From Actinomycetota bacterium (GTDB taxonomy: Bacteria > Actinomycetota > Acidimicrobiia > Acidimicrobiales > Ilumatobacteraceae): 38,920 bases of DNA. The DNA lies in the NCBI GenBank assembly GCA_016213625.1, contig JACQZZ010000007.1, positions 1-38,920 on the forward strand, in the 5' to 3' direction. A program made the position numbers and the translations under genes. This document shows positions 23,967-32,233 of this stretch, piece by piece (the stretch's first letter is position 1; the number at the start of each line of letters is the position of its first letter). Below the pieces are notes generated by a model. The model worked only from the letters and a program-made list of their open reading frames with translations, was not told the DNA's origin and did not search any database.

Positions 23967-26141
23967 ATGACGCGCATCACGACGTTCGACGAAGCCCGCG
24001 AGGCCGTCCGTCAGGGAACCTCCGCAGAGGACGCCGCACGTGCACTCACCGCGACGCTCTCGGAGTACGAGCGGCTGTGGTGTCTCGACGGCGATGCGCC
24101 GACGTGGGCAGGGCTGAAGTTCCTGTCGGACGATGGCTACCACAAGGCGGTCTTCACCGGCGCCGAACTGGACCGAGTCGGGTTCCCCGGCATCCGCTTC
24201 TCCGACGGCCCTCGCGGCGCCGTGGTCGGCAACGCCACCGCGTTCCCGGTGGCCATGGCGCGTGGCGCCACCTGGGACGTCGACCTCGAGGAACGCATCG
24301 GTGACGCCATCGGCAGCGAGCTCCGAGCCGTCGGCGCCAACCTCACCGGTGCCGTGTGCATCAACCTGCTCCGTCATCCCGCGTGGGGCCGTGCACAGGA
24401 GACCTACGGCGAGGACCCGCATCACGTGGGCGAGTTCGGCGCCGCGCTCACCCGCGGACTCCAGCGGCACGTGATGGCCTGCGTGAAGCACTTCGCCTGC
24501 AACTCCATGGAGAACGCACGGTTCAGCGTCGACGTGCAGGTGGACGACGTCGCGCTCCACGAGGTGTACCTGCCCCACTTCCGGCGCGTCGTCGACGAGG
24601 GCGTCGCCTCCGTGATGTCGGCCTACAACAGCGTGAACGGCGAATGGTGCGGCCAGAGCCACCAGTTGCTCACCGACGTGCTCCGCGACGAGTGGGGGTT
24701 CGAGGGGTTCGTGATCAGCGACTGGATCCTCGGCCTGCGCGACGCCGCCACGTCGGTGAAGGCCGGTCTCGACATCGAGATGCCGTATCGAATGGTTCGC
24801 CAGCAACACCTGCCTACAGCCATCGAGCGCGGCGAGGTCACCTGGGCCGACGTCGACCGATCCGTCGTTCGAGTCATCGCCACACTCCTTCGATTCGACG
24901 AGGTGCTGTCGGCTCCCTCACCGTCCGCGGGGATCCTCGGTTCGCCGCAGCACCGTGCGCTCGCCCGCGAGGCCGCCGGTCGTTCGGTGTTGTTGCTGCG
25001 CAACGAGCCCGTCGAGGGAGCGGCGGTGCTGCCGCTGCAGGCGTCGCAGCGCGTGGCCGTGTTCGGTCGACTCGCCGACACGGTGAACATCGGTGACGGA
25101 GGGTCGAGCGATGTGTGGGATCTGTCGTGTCGCACTGTGCTCGACGGTCTCCGCGAGGCGATCACCGACGTCACCCACGACGACGGCTCCGACGCGACGC
25201 GAGCTGCAGCGGTCGCCGGCGGTGCCGACGTCGCCATCGTCGTGGTCGGCTACACCTATGTCGACGAGGGCGAGTACATCGGCGAGACCGACGCATCGCT
25301 GATGTCGTTGTTCCCGCAGGGCGACGAGCCCGACGTGGTCGACCGCTTCCAGGCACAGCTCGAGCACATCGCACCCATCACCAAGCCGTCGCGGATGGCC
25401 GATCGGCCGCGCATGTTCAGCCGCGGCGGCGACCGCGAGTCGTTGCGGCTCCTCCCCGACGACGTGTCGGTCATCCGGGCCGTCGCCGCGGCCAACCCGC
25501 GCACCGTGGTGGTCATCCAGGCCGGAAGTGCCGTCATCACCACCGAGTGGGCCGACAGTGTCGCCGCCATCACCCAGGCCTGGTACGGCGGCGCCGAGGC
25601 AGGGCCCGGGCTCGCCGACGTGCTCACCGGTGTCGTCAATCCATCGGCACGCCTGCCGTTCACGGTGCCGGTCGACGAAGCCGACCTGCCCGAGTTCGAT
25701 CGCGACGCGACCACCTTCACGTACGACCGTTGGCACGGCTGGTCGCGCGCCGCCCGACACGGCATCACGCCCGCGTATCCCTTCGGCTTCGGACTGTCGT
25801 ACACCACGTTCGCCGTCACCGACGTCGCGACCACCCTGAACGGACCCACCCTGGTCGTGGGCGGCACCGTGCACAACACCGGCCTCCGCGACGGCACCGA
25901 CGTGGTGCAGGTGTACGCCGAACTCCCCGACGCGCAGGCGCCCCACCGCCTCATCGGCTTCACCCGCGTCGACGTGCCCGCTGGCGGCCGAGCGTCGTTC
26001 GAGGTCGTCGTCCCGCTCGATCACCTGTCCACGCGAGACAGCGCACAGCGGACATGGCAGCCTGCGTCAGGACGTCACCGCATCACGACTGCGAGGTTCG
26101 CCGGCGACCCCGACGCCACCACGGTCGAGGTGGATCTGTGA
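23967..26141 (+). CDS. Glycoside hydrolase family 3 (beta-glucosidase/xylosidase type)
   Basis: This 724-residue enzyme hydrolyses terminal beta-linked sugars. The GH3 barrel has FSDGPRG (78-84), RHPAWGRAQETYGEDP (136-151), KHFACNSME with Lys174-His175, and the nucleophile Asp252 in VISDW. The second alpha/beta domain begins near ALAREAAGRSVLLLRNE, and the C-terminal fibronectin-III-like domain is recognisable (YPFGFGLSYTTFAV; VQVYAELP). No signal peptide is seen, so it is intracellular. ATG 23967 has GCGAGGAG at a suitable distance. It is first in a three-gene coupled operon with a YjhG-like sugar-acid dehydratase and a zinc dehydrogenase, so a pentose-releasing activity such as beta-xylosidase is plausible, though specificity cannot be read from sequence. 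Confidence 0.92.
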   Translation: MTRITTFDEAREAVRQGTSAEDAARALTATLSEYERLWCLDGDAPTWAGLKFLSDDGYHKAVFTGAELDRVGFPGIRFSDGPRGAVVGNATAFPVAMARGATWDVDLEERIGDAIGSELRAVGANLTGAVCINLLRHPAWGRAQETYGEDPHHVGEFGAALTRGLQRHVMACVKHFACNSMENARFSVDVQVDDVALHEVYLPHFRRVVDEGVASVMSAYNSVNGEWCGQSHQLLTDVLRDEWGFEGFVISDWILGLRDAATSVKAGLDIEMPYRMVRQQHLPTAIERGEVTWADVDRSVVRVIATLLRFDEVLSAPSPSAGILGSPQHRALAREAAGRSVLLLRNEPVEGAAVLPLQASQRVAVFGRLADTVNIGDGGSSDVWDLSCRTVLDGLREAITDVTHDDGSDATRAAAVAGGADVAIVVVGYTYVDEGEYIGETDASLMSLFPQGDEPDVVDRFQAQLEHIAPITKPSRMADRPRMFSRGGDRESLRLLPDDVSVIRAVAAANPRTVVVIQAGSAVITTEWADSVAAITQAWYGGAEAGPGLADVLTGVVNPSARLPFTVPVDEADLPEFDRDATTFTYDRWHGWSRAARHGITPAYPFGFGLSYTTFAVTDVATTLNGPTLVVGGTVHNTGLRDGTDVVQVYAELPDAQAPHRLIGFTRVDVPAGGRASFEVVVPLDHLSTRDSAQRTWQPASGRHRITTARFAGDPDATTVEVDL

Positions 26142-28054
26142 CCGACCCGGTGCTCGACTCGGGCGACGACGAGATCGACCAACTCGTCACCACCGCGGAA
26201 GGTCCCGAAGGGCGGCTGCCGCTCGATGCCGAGATGTTGCGCACCACCAGCAGTGGCAACCTGTTCGGCTGGACGCAGAACGTCGCGATGGGGCTGTCAC
26301 CCAGCCGACTGCGCTCGCCGGAGTACCTCATCATCAGCACCCAGGGTGGGCTCCGCGGGCCCGACGGCGAGGCCGTGGCGCTCGGCTATCACACCGGCCA
26401 CTGGGAGATCGGCCTGCTGGTCGAAGCCGCCGCACGCGAGATGTCATCGCTCGGCGCCATCCCCTTCGCCGGTGCGGTCAGCGATCCGTGCGACGGCCGC
26501 ACCAACGGCACCGCCGGCATGCTCGACTCGCTGCCGTACCGCAACGACGCAGCGGTCGTGATGCGCCGATTGATCCGCTCGCTGCCCACTTGCCGCGGCG
26601 TGCTCGGGGTCGCCTCGTGCGACAAGGGACTCCCCGCCACGCTCATGGCACTCGCCGGCGTGCCCTCGTTGCCCGCCGTTGCCGTGCCGGGCGGGGTCAC
26701 CCTCCTCGCCCGCGACGCGGAGGACACGGGCACCGTGCAGACCCTGTCGGCCCGTTTCGCCCGCGGTGAGATCACCCTCGACCACGCGTCGGTCATGGGG
26801 TGCCGCGCCTGCGGCTCGGCCGGAGGCGGGTGCCAGTTCATGGGCACCGCAGCCACCTCACAGGTGGTCGCCGAAGCGCTGGGGCTGTCACTGCCCCACA
26901 GCGCGCTCAGCCCGTCGGGCACCGCCATCTGGCGCGGCATGGCCCGCCGATCGGCGCAGGCGCTGCATCGGCTCGCGGCCCAGGGCGTCACCACCGCCGA
27001 CATCCTCACTGATGACTCCGTTCACAACGCTATGGTCCTCCACGCCGCGGTCGGCGGTTCCACCAACCTCCTGCTCCACCTGCCGGCCATCGCCCACGCG
27101 GCAAGGCTTTCCCGGCCTGTGCTGGCCGACTGGGTGGCGGTGAACGCAGCGGTCCCTCGTCTGGTGGACGCGCTCCCCAACGGCCCGAAGCACTTCGCCA
27201 CCGTCCACGTGTTCCTCGCCGGCGGCGTGCCGGAGGTGATGCTGCAACTCGCGGGCACCGGCGCCCTCCGTCTCGACGCCCGCACGGTGACCGGCCGCAC
27301 GCTCGGTGACGACCTCGCCTGGTGGGAGACCTCCGACCGTCGACGCCGCGTCCGCGACCGGCTGGCCGAGGTCGACGGCATCGATCCCGACGACGTGATC
27401 CGCCCGCTCGACCGACGGCTGCCCAGCACCGTCACGTTCCTGACCGGATCCATCGCACCGGGCGGCGCCATCGTCAAGAGCACCGCCATGGCGCCACACC
27501 TGTTGGACGATCGTGGCGTCTTCCATCACCGCGGCGCGGCTCGCGTGTTCACCACCGAGGACGCGGCCATTGATGCCATCAAGCGCAACACGATCGAGCC
27601 CGGTGAAGTGCTCGTGCTCATCGGCCTCGGACCCGGCATCGGGATGCCCGAGACCTACCAGATCACGGCCGCGCTCAAGGCTGTCGACCCCAACGGGCGC
27701 ATTCCGCTCGTCACCGATGGCCGGTTCTCCGGTGTGTCCACGGGTCCGTGCATCGGGCACGTCAGCCCCGAAGCGTGGGCGGGCGGTCCCATCGGCCGGC
27801 TCCGCGACGGCGACGTCGTCGAGATCCACATCGACACGGTGCAGAACACCGGACGGGTCGACGTCGTCGAACCCGACATCGCAGCTGTCGAGCGCCGACG
27901 GATGAACGACGCGCTCGTGCGCGACCCTCGGGTCCCCGACGACACCCGCCTGTGGGCCGCGCTGCAAGCCGTCGGTGGCGGCAGTTGGGGCGGATGCGTG
28001 TACGACGTCGACGGCATTGTCGATGCCCTTTCACGTGGCGAGCATTCGCGGTGA
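26138..28054 (+). CDS. Sugar-acid dehydratase, IlvD/EDD family, YjhG/YagF (D-xylonate dehydratase) type
   Basis: This 638-residue iron-sulfur enzyme should dehydrate an aldonate to a 2-keto-3-deoxy acid. The cluster cysteines are Cys118 (SDPCDGRTNG), Cys161 (ASCDKGLPAT) and Cys232 (GGGCQFMGTA). The stretches GMLDSLPYRNDAAVVMRRLIRSLP and TSQVVAEALGLSLPHSALSPSG are close to the E. coli YjhG/YagF xylonate dehydratases rather than to IlvD, and the length fits (about 655). GTG 26138 overlaps the GH3 stop (GTGA). Its product would enter a Weimberg or Dahms pathway, but no aldolase or later dehydratase is in the window. D-xylonate is the likeliest substrate; other aldonates are possible. Confidence 0.9.
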   Translation: MTDPVLDSGDDEIDQLVTTAEGPEGRLPLDAEMLRTTSSGNLFGWTQNVAMGLSPSRLRSPEYLIISTQGGLRGPDGEAVALGYHTGHWEIGLLVEAAAREMSSLGAIPFAGAVSDPCDGRTNGTAGMLDSLPYRNDAAVVMRRLIRSLPTCRGVLGVASCDKGLPATLMALAGVPSLPAVAVPGGVTLLARDAEDTGTVQTLSARFARGEITLDHASVMGCRACGSAGGGCQFMGTAATSQVVAEALGLSLPHSALSPSGTAIWRGMARRSAQALHRLAAQGVTTADILTDDSVHNAMVLHAAVGGSTNLLLHLPAIAHAARLSRPVLADWVAVNAAVPRLVDALPNGPKHFATVHVFLAGGVPEVMLQLAGTGALRLDARTVTGRTLGDDLAWWETSDRRRRVRDRLAEVDGIDPDDVIRPLDRRLPSTVTFLTGSIAPGGAIVKSTAMAPHLLDDRGVFHHRGAARVFTTEDAAIDAIKRNTIEPGEVLVLIGLGPGIGMPETYQITAALKAVDPNGRIPLVTDGRFSGVSTGPCIGHVSPEAWAGGPIGRLRDGDVVEIHIDTVQNTGRVDVVEPDIAAVERRRMNDALVRDPRVPDDTRLWAALQAVGGGSWGGCVYDVDGIVDALSRGEHSR

Positions 28055-29058
28055 AGGCGTACGTCCTGACGGCTGCGCTCGAGGGTGGGGTGCGAGAGGT
28101 CCCCACGCCGACGGTGGGGCACGGCGAGGCGTTGGTCCGCGTCGAGCGGGTCGGGGTCTGCGGCACCGATGCCGAGTTCTTCAGCGGCGAGATGGCGTAC
28201 CTGCACCAGGGCCATTCGCACTATCCGATGATCCTCGGGCACGAATGGTGCGGGGTCGTCGAGGCGATCGGCGACGGGGTCGACCCGAGCTGGATCGGGC
28301 GACGGGTGATGGGCGACACGATGCTCGGCGACGGCACGTGCCGCCGGTGCCGCCGAGGCGTGCAGCACGTGTGCGAGCAGCGCGAGGAAGTGGGCATCCG
28401 TGGCGGCCGCGACGGCGCACTGGCCGAGCAGCTCGCGGTGCCGGTGTCGTCGCTGCACGTACTCCCCGACTCGGTGGACGCGGTGCTCGGCGCACTCGTC
28501 GAGCCGGGCGGCAACGCGCTTCGCGCAGCTCGGGCGACCGACGCCGGCCTCGGCGACCGAGTACTCGTGGTCGGCCCGGGCACCATCGGGTTGCTGGTGG
28601 CGATGTTCGTCCGGGCTCAGGGTGCCGAGGTGCACCTGCTGGGCATCACCGACGACTCACTCGCGTTCGCCCGGTCACTCGGCTTCGAGCACACCTGGCT
28701 GCACGTGGTGCCCGACGACATCCCCTTCGACGCGGTGGTCGACGCGTCGCACGCGGCCCATGTTCCGGCGCTCGCGCTCGACCTCGTCGAACCGGCGGGG
28801 CGAGTGGTGTACATCGGACTGGCCGGCACGCCCAGCCACATCGACACACGCACCCTGGCGCTGAAGGACGTCACCGCCGTCGGCATCCTGTCCGCGTCGC
28901 CGGCACTCGCCGACACCATTGCCGCGTACGCCGATGGCGTCATCGACCCCCGACCACTCGTCGCGGCCACCGTCGGCCTCGACGACGTGAGCGTCATCCT
29001 CGCCGGCGGCCGCCCGCCCGGCGCCGGGTCAGGACCGAAGTTCCACATCGCCCCCTAG
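28051..29058 (+). CDS. Zinc-dependent alcohol/sugar dehydrogenase (MDR family)
   Basis: This 335-residue medium-chain dehydrogenase has the catalytic zinc site Cys37 (VCGTD), His64-Glu65 (ILGHEWCG) and Glu in LVEPGGNAL, and a Rossmann motif VVGPGTIGLL. The structural zinc loop is altered: the first of four cysteines is Asp94, followed by Cys97, Cys100 and Cys108. GTG 28051 overlaps the dehydratase stop. In this operon it most likely oxidises the sugar released by the GH3 enzyme to a lactone that becomes the dehydratase substrate (as glucose or xylose dehydrogenases do), or acts on a later alcohol intermediate. Its TAG stop shares the four-base CTAG with the stop of the convergent TetR gene. 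Confidence 0.9.
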   Translation: MKAYVLTAALEGGVREVPTPTVGHGEALVRVERVGVCGTDAEFFSGEMAYLHQGHSHYPMILGHEWCGVVEAIGDGVDPSWIGRRVMGDTMLGDGTCRRCRRGVQHVCEQREEVGIRGGRDGALAEQLAVPVSSLHVLPDSVDAVLGALVEPGGNALRAARATDAGLGDRVLVVGPGTIGLLVAMFVRAQGAEVHLLGITDDSLAFARSLGFEHTWLHVVPDDIPFDAVVDASHAAHVPALALDLVEPAGRVVYIGLAGTPSHIDTRTLALKDVTAVGILSASPALADTIAAYADGVIDPRPLVAATVGLDDVSVILAGGRPPGAGSGPKFHIAP

Positions 29059-29594
29059 CGCGCGGCGAGGATCTTCCGCGCCGCGCGATCGGCGGCAGCC
29101 GGCCCCGCGAGCTGGCGGAACATGAGCAGCCCATCGATGAGCGCGATGGCCGCCTCGGCTTCGGTGCGCCGCCGGGCCTTCGTGCCGTGGATGAGCGACG
29201 CAGCCCACTCGACCCACGCGTCGACCAGTTGCGGGACGAGCGAGCGATACGGCTCGTGACCGGCCGCTGCCAGACCTGCTGCCTCGAAGAACAGCGCGAA
29301 CACCCGGTCGGCATCGGCTCGGGTGACGATGGGCCAGGCGGCACGCAGCAACCCCAGGTGGTCGGCGGCGGGGGCAGCGAACGCCGGCGCGAGCGCAGCC
29401 TGCAGCTGTGCACCCATGGCGTACAACACCTCGCCGATGAGCGCGTCCTTCGTGGGGAAGTAGTACACGACGACACGGTCGCTGATACCCAGGCGCTTGG
29501 CGAGCCGGCCGAACGTGAGTTGGCTCAACCCTTCGTCGAATGCGGCAGCAAGCGCTCCATCGAGGATCTCGTCCTTGGTGTGCTTGTGGCCCAT
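29055..29594 (-). CDS. TetR-family transcriptional regulator
   Basis: This 179-residue regulator has the TetR N-terminal helix-turn-helix: KDEILDGALAAAFDEGLSQLTFGRLAKRLGISDRVVVYYFPTKDALIGEVL. A helical C-terminal ligand domain follows (LGLLRAAWPIVTRADADRVFALFFEAAGLA). ATG 29594 is chosen because the domain starts right after it and TACAAT on the minus strand (complement of 29603-29608) ends eight bases before it; upstream in-frame codons lie in the divergent promoter. It probably represses itself and the divergent 29-codon ORF plus hydrolase through the repeated GATTGTA sites between them. Confidence 0.9.
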   Translation of the reverse strand: MGHKHTKDEILDGALAAAFDEGLSQLTFGRLAKRLGISDRVVVYYFPTKDALIGEVLYAMGAQLQAALAPAFAAPAADHLGLLRAAWPIVTRADADRVFALFFEAAGLAAAGHEPYRSLVPQLVDAWVEWAASLIHGTKARRRTEAEAAIALIDGLLMFRQLAGPAAADRAARKILAAR

Positions 29595-29601
29595 CGCTGG
29601 C

Positions 29602-29647
29602 GATTGTACCGATCGCACTTGATTGTAGTGATCACTGCGATTACATT
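29602..29647. promoter_or_regulatory. Divergent promoters and putative TetR operator
   Basis: GATTGTA occurs at 29602-29608 and 29621-29627, with GATTACA at 29639-29645, spaced 19 and 18 bases apart; GTGATCAC (29628-29635) is an 8-base palindrome. On the plus strand TTGATT (29619-29624), 17 bases, TACATT (29642-29647) is a good promoter for the genes at 29684 and 29770. On the minus strand TACAAT (complement of 29603-29608) serves the TetR gene. The repeats overlap both promoters. Confidence 0.6.
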
Positions 29648-29683
29648 TCGCAGCGACCGCTACAAACACCCGAAGGACCAGCG

Positions 29684-29773
29684 ATGACCGCTCCCAACCA
29701 CGCAGGCGCCCACGAAGTGCCGGAGTCGTTCTTTGCTCCTGCAGCGAAGATCCACGATGCGGGTGCGGCATGA
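29684..29773 (+). CDS. Small ORF, 29 residues, coupled to the hydrolase
   Basis: This short reading frame starts MTAPNHAGAHEVP and ends AAKIHDAGAA. It has a good ribosome binding site (GAAGGA, 29672-29677, six bases before ATG) and lies just after a clear plus-strand promoter. Its TGA overlaps the ATG of the hydrolase gene as ATGA. It has no membrane segment and no run of one amino acid that would suggest classical attenuation. It may be a small protein or a leader that sets translation of the hydrolase, which itself has no ribosome binding site outside this ORF. I do not recognise it. Confidence 0.6.
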   Translation: MTAPNHAGAHEVPESFFAPAAKIHDAGAA

Positions 29774-30648
29774 GCCTCACCGACTCCGAAGCCAGCGACC
29801 TCTTCCGGCAGCCCCCGTCGCGGTTCATCCAGGCCGACATCGGCGAGATCGCGTATCGAGTGGTGGGCAGCGGTCCCGACGTGCTGTTCGTGCACGGCTG
29901 GCCGGTCAACAGCGCGACCTTCCGCCTGCTGCTCCCCCATCTGGCCGAGCACGTCACCTGCCACCTCATCGACCTGCCCGGCGCGGGCTCGAGCCGCTAC
30001 GCCACCGATGCACCCCTCACCATCGAGCACCACATCACGAGCGTCCGCCGGGCGATCGACGCATTGGGACTGACCGACGTCGTGGTCGTCGGTCACGACA
30101 GCGGCGGGATGATCGCCCGCCATGCGGTGGCCGGAGACTCGCGAGTGCGCGGAATGGTGCTCATCGACACCGAGCAATCCACCGGGCTTGGCTGGCGGTT
30201 CAAGTCGTTCATCATGGGCCGGAAGATTCCGGGGTTCGGCGCAACACTCGGTTGGTTGGCCGGCAAGCCGGGCCTGCGTCGCAACAAGTTCGTGCTGGGC
30301 GATGCCTTCGTCGACAGGTCGTTGCTCGACGGTGAGTTCGACGAGTTCTTCCTCCGGCGGCTGCACGAATCCAAGGAGTACCGGAACGCCACGATGCGAC
30401 TGCTGCGCAGCTTCGACTACCGCCACGTGCACGAACTGAAGAGCCTTCACGCGCGCATCGACGCCCCCGTCACGCTGGTGTGGGGCGAGAAGGATGCCTT
30501 CTTCCCGGTCGCCTGGGCGAAGGACATGGTGAGCGACTTCACGCAGGCGCATCTGGAGGTCATCCCGAACGCGGGCCTGTTCTCGCACGAGGAACGACCC
30601 GCCGAGGTGGCCGCGGCGATGCTCCCGACGCTCCTTCATCAGCGCTGA
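29770..30648 (+). CDS. Alpha/beta hydrolase, epoxide hydrolase/haloalkane dehalogenase type
   Basis: This 292-residue soluble enzyme has the HGWP oxyanion motif (42-45) and nucleophile elbow GHDSGG with Asp110, not Ser, as nucleophile, the pattern of epoxide hydrolases and haloalkane dehalogenases. The likely acid is Asp242 (WGEKDAFFP) and the base His273 (LFSHEERP). A cap domain lies between about residues 135 and 225. It begins at ATG 29770, overlapping the stop of the 29-codon ORF, so translation is probably coupled to it. The divergent TetR gene probably controls it. Whether it acts on epoxides, halides or esters cannot be told from sequence. Confidence 0.87.
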   Translation: MSLTDSEASDLFRQPPSRFIQADIGEIAYRVVGSGPDVLFVHGWPVNSATFRLLLPHLAEHVTCHLIDLPGAGSSRYATDAPLTIEHHITSVRRAIDALGLTDVVVVGHDSGGMIARHAVAGDSRVRGMVLIDTEQSTGLGWRFKSFIMGRKIPGFGATLGWLAGKPGLRRNKFVLGDAFVDRSLLDGEFDEFFLRRLHESKEYRNATMRLLRSFDYRHVHELKSLHARIDAPVTLVWGEKDAFFPVAWAKDMVSDFTQAHLEVIPNAGLFSHEERPAEVAAAMLPTLLHQR

Positions 30649-30696
30649 CCGTCGCCGGCGTGTCGCGTTGCGGACATCGGTACAGTCGAACGCGAC

Positions 30697-31089
30697 ATGT
30701 GGTGGCAATGGCCGATCCTCGCCGTGAGTGTCGTCGTGGTGTCGTGGCTGGCGATGATCCTTCTCGCCCGTCGCCTGCCGCCCGGACTCGCCAAGGACCT
30801 GGCCACGGTGTTGCCGGCGTGCGTCACCACTGCTCGACGACTTCGCCGCGATCCGAGAGTGCCACGCCGGGTGCGAGTGGCGGTGGCGATCGCCGGCCTG
30901 TGGGTGCTCTCGCCCGTCGACCTGATCCCCGAGTTCCTGCCGGTGATCGGCCCGCTCGACGACATCGTGGTCGTGGCCCTCGCGTTGCGTTACGCCGCGA
31001 AGCGAGTGGCTCCGGAAGCGCTGGTGGAGGCCTGGCCCGCCGAGCGGCGCATCCTCAGCCGGCTGGCGCCATCCACGATCGATGTGTGA
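30697..31089 (+). CDS. DUF1232 (YkvA-like) membrane protein
   Basis: This 130-residue protein has an N-terminal membrane helix (WPILAVSVVVVSWLAMILLA, about residues 5-24). It also has the DUF1232 hallmark VAIAGLWVLSPVDLIPEFLPVIGPLDDIVVVALALRY, the SPxDLIPxxxPxxGxxDD pattern. The function of the family is not established. A TACAGT box (30681-30686) lies ten bases before the ATG, giving at most a very short leader, and there is no ribosome binding site. It stands alone between the hydrolase and the metallopeptidase-like gene. Confidence 0.87.
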   Translation: MWWQWPILAVSVVVVSWLAMILLARRLPPGLAKDLATVLPACVTTARRLRRDPRVPRRVRVAVAIAGLWVLSPVDLIPEFLPVIGPLDDIVVVALALRYAAKRVAPEALVEAWPAERRILSRLAPSTIDV

Positions 31090-31156
31090 GCGCAGCCCAC
31101 GTGCTCGGTGCCAGGTGAGGCGTCCCGCCGGAGGATGGCCGCTTCGGACCCGCTGG

Positions 31157-31162
31157 TAGCTT
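31157..31162 (+). promoter_or_regulatory. Candidate -10 box for a leaderless transcript
   Basis: TAGCTT ends six bases before the GTG start at 31169, with no ribosome binding site between. The 79-base gap to the previous gene holds no other clear signal. Confidence 0.45.
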
Positions 31163-31168
31163 GCCGCC

Positions 31169-32230
31169 GTGCGAATGCTCCGTTGCCCCCGATGCGGGGA
31201 CGTCACCGTCCTCGAAACGCTCGATTGCCGCCTGTGCGGGTTGGCCGTCGGCTTCCATCCTCCGAGCCTCACCATGGTCGAGGCCGCGCCGGGAGGCGTC
31301 GAGATCGACGGACGCACATGGAGCCCGTGCTCGAACCGCGACTGGCGGTGCAACTGGCTGGTCGCCGACGACGCCGGCTCCGGCCAGTGCAGCTCGTGCC
31401 GACTCACCCGCCAGCGGCCCGACGCATCGGACACCATCGCGCTGGAGAAGCTGGCCAACGCCGGCGAGGTGAAGCGCAGGCTGCTGGTACAACTCGCAGA
31501 GCTCGGGTTGCCCGTCGATCCGTTCTACGAGCGTGAGGGTGGGCTGGCGTTCGACCTGCTGTCGTCCTACTCGGGGCAGGGCCGCGTGACCATCGGCCAT
31601 GCGAACGGTGTTGTCACGATCGATCTGGTCGAGACCCTCGACGACTACCGAGAGGCATTGCGCATTCGTCTCGGCGAGCCGTACCGCACGATGCTCGGCC
31701 ACTTCCGCCACGAGGTCGGCCACTACTACCAGTGGGTCCTGGTCGAGCAGACCGACTGGATCGATGAATGCCGCGAACTGTTCGGAGACGAACGCGAGTC
31801 GTACAGCGACGCCCTCGATCGCCACTACGCGTCGGGCGCACCCGAAGGGTGGGAGGAGTCGTACATCTCCGAGTACGCGACCATGCACCCGTGGGAGGAC
31901 TTCGCCGAGTCCTTCGCCCACTACCTGCACATCACCGACACGCTCAGCACGGCTGCGGCCGGCGGTCTCGTGCTGCAGTCCGACCGGGTGGATGGCTTGG
32001 TCGCTGCCGATGTCGTTCCCCGCACCTCGTACGACGACGTGCCGACCCGCGAGATGCTCGTCCACTGGCATTGGCTGTCGCTGCTGTTCAACCGGGTCAA
32101 CCATGCGATGGGCAAGGGTGACCTCTACCCGTTCACGCTCACCGCGCCGGTCGAGCGCAAGCTCGACTTCGTGCACCGCGTGGTGCAGGACGTCGCGCGG
32201 CGCACTGCCGGGACGCCGATCCTCACCTGA
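31169..32230 (+). CDS. Putative zinc-binding metallopeptidase with zinc-ribbon N-terminus
   Basis: This 353-residue cytosolic protein has two Cys4 clusters at the start: Cys6/Cys9/Cys20/Cys23 and Cys54/Cys61/Cys74/Cys77, both zinc-ribbon-like. The core has HEVGH at residues 181-185, the HExxH zinc-peptidase motif, and a later PWEDFAESFAHYLH where the second Glu is likely the third zinc ligand. It matches the conserved bacterial family annotated as putative zinc-binding metallopeptidase. The physiological substrate is unknown. The start is GTG 31169. It ends three bases from the convergent MmcQ/YjbR-like gene. An operon partner is not evident. Confidence 0.87.
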   Translation: MRMLRCPRCGDVTVLETLDCRLCGLAVGFHPPSLTMVEAAPGGVEIDGRTWSPCSNRDWRCNWLVADDAGSGQCSSCRLTRQRPDASDTIALEKLANAGEVKRRLLVQLAELGLPVDPFYEREGGLAFDLLSSYSGQGRVTIGHANGVVTIDLVETLDDYREALRIRLGEPYRTMLGHFRHEVGHYYQWVLVEQTDWIDECRELFGDERESYSDALDRHYASGAPEGWEESYISEYATMHPWEDFAESFAHYLHITDTLSTAAAGGLVLQSDRVDGLVAADVVPRTSYDDVPTREMLVHWHWLSLLFNRVNHAMGKGDLYPFTLTAPVERKLDFVHRVVQDVARRTAGTPILT

Positions 32231-32233
32231 GTG

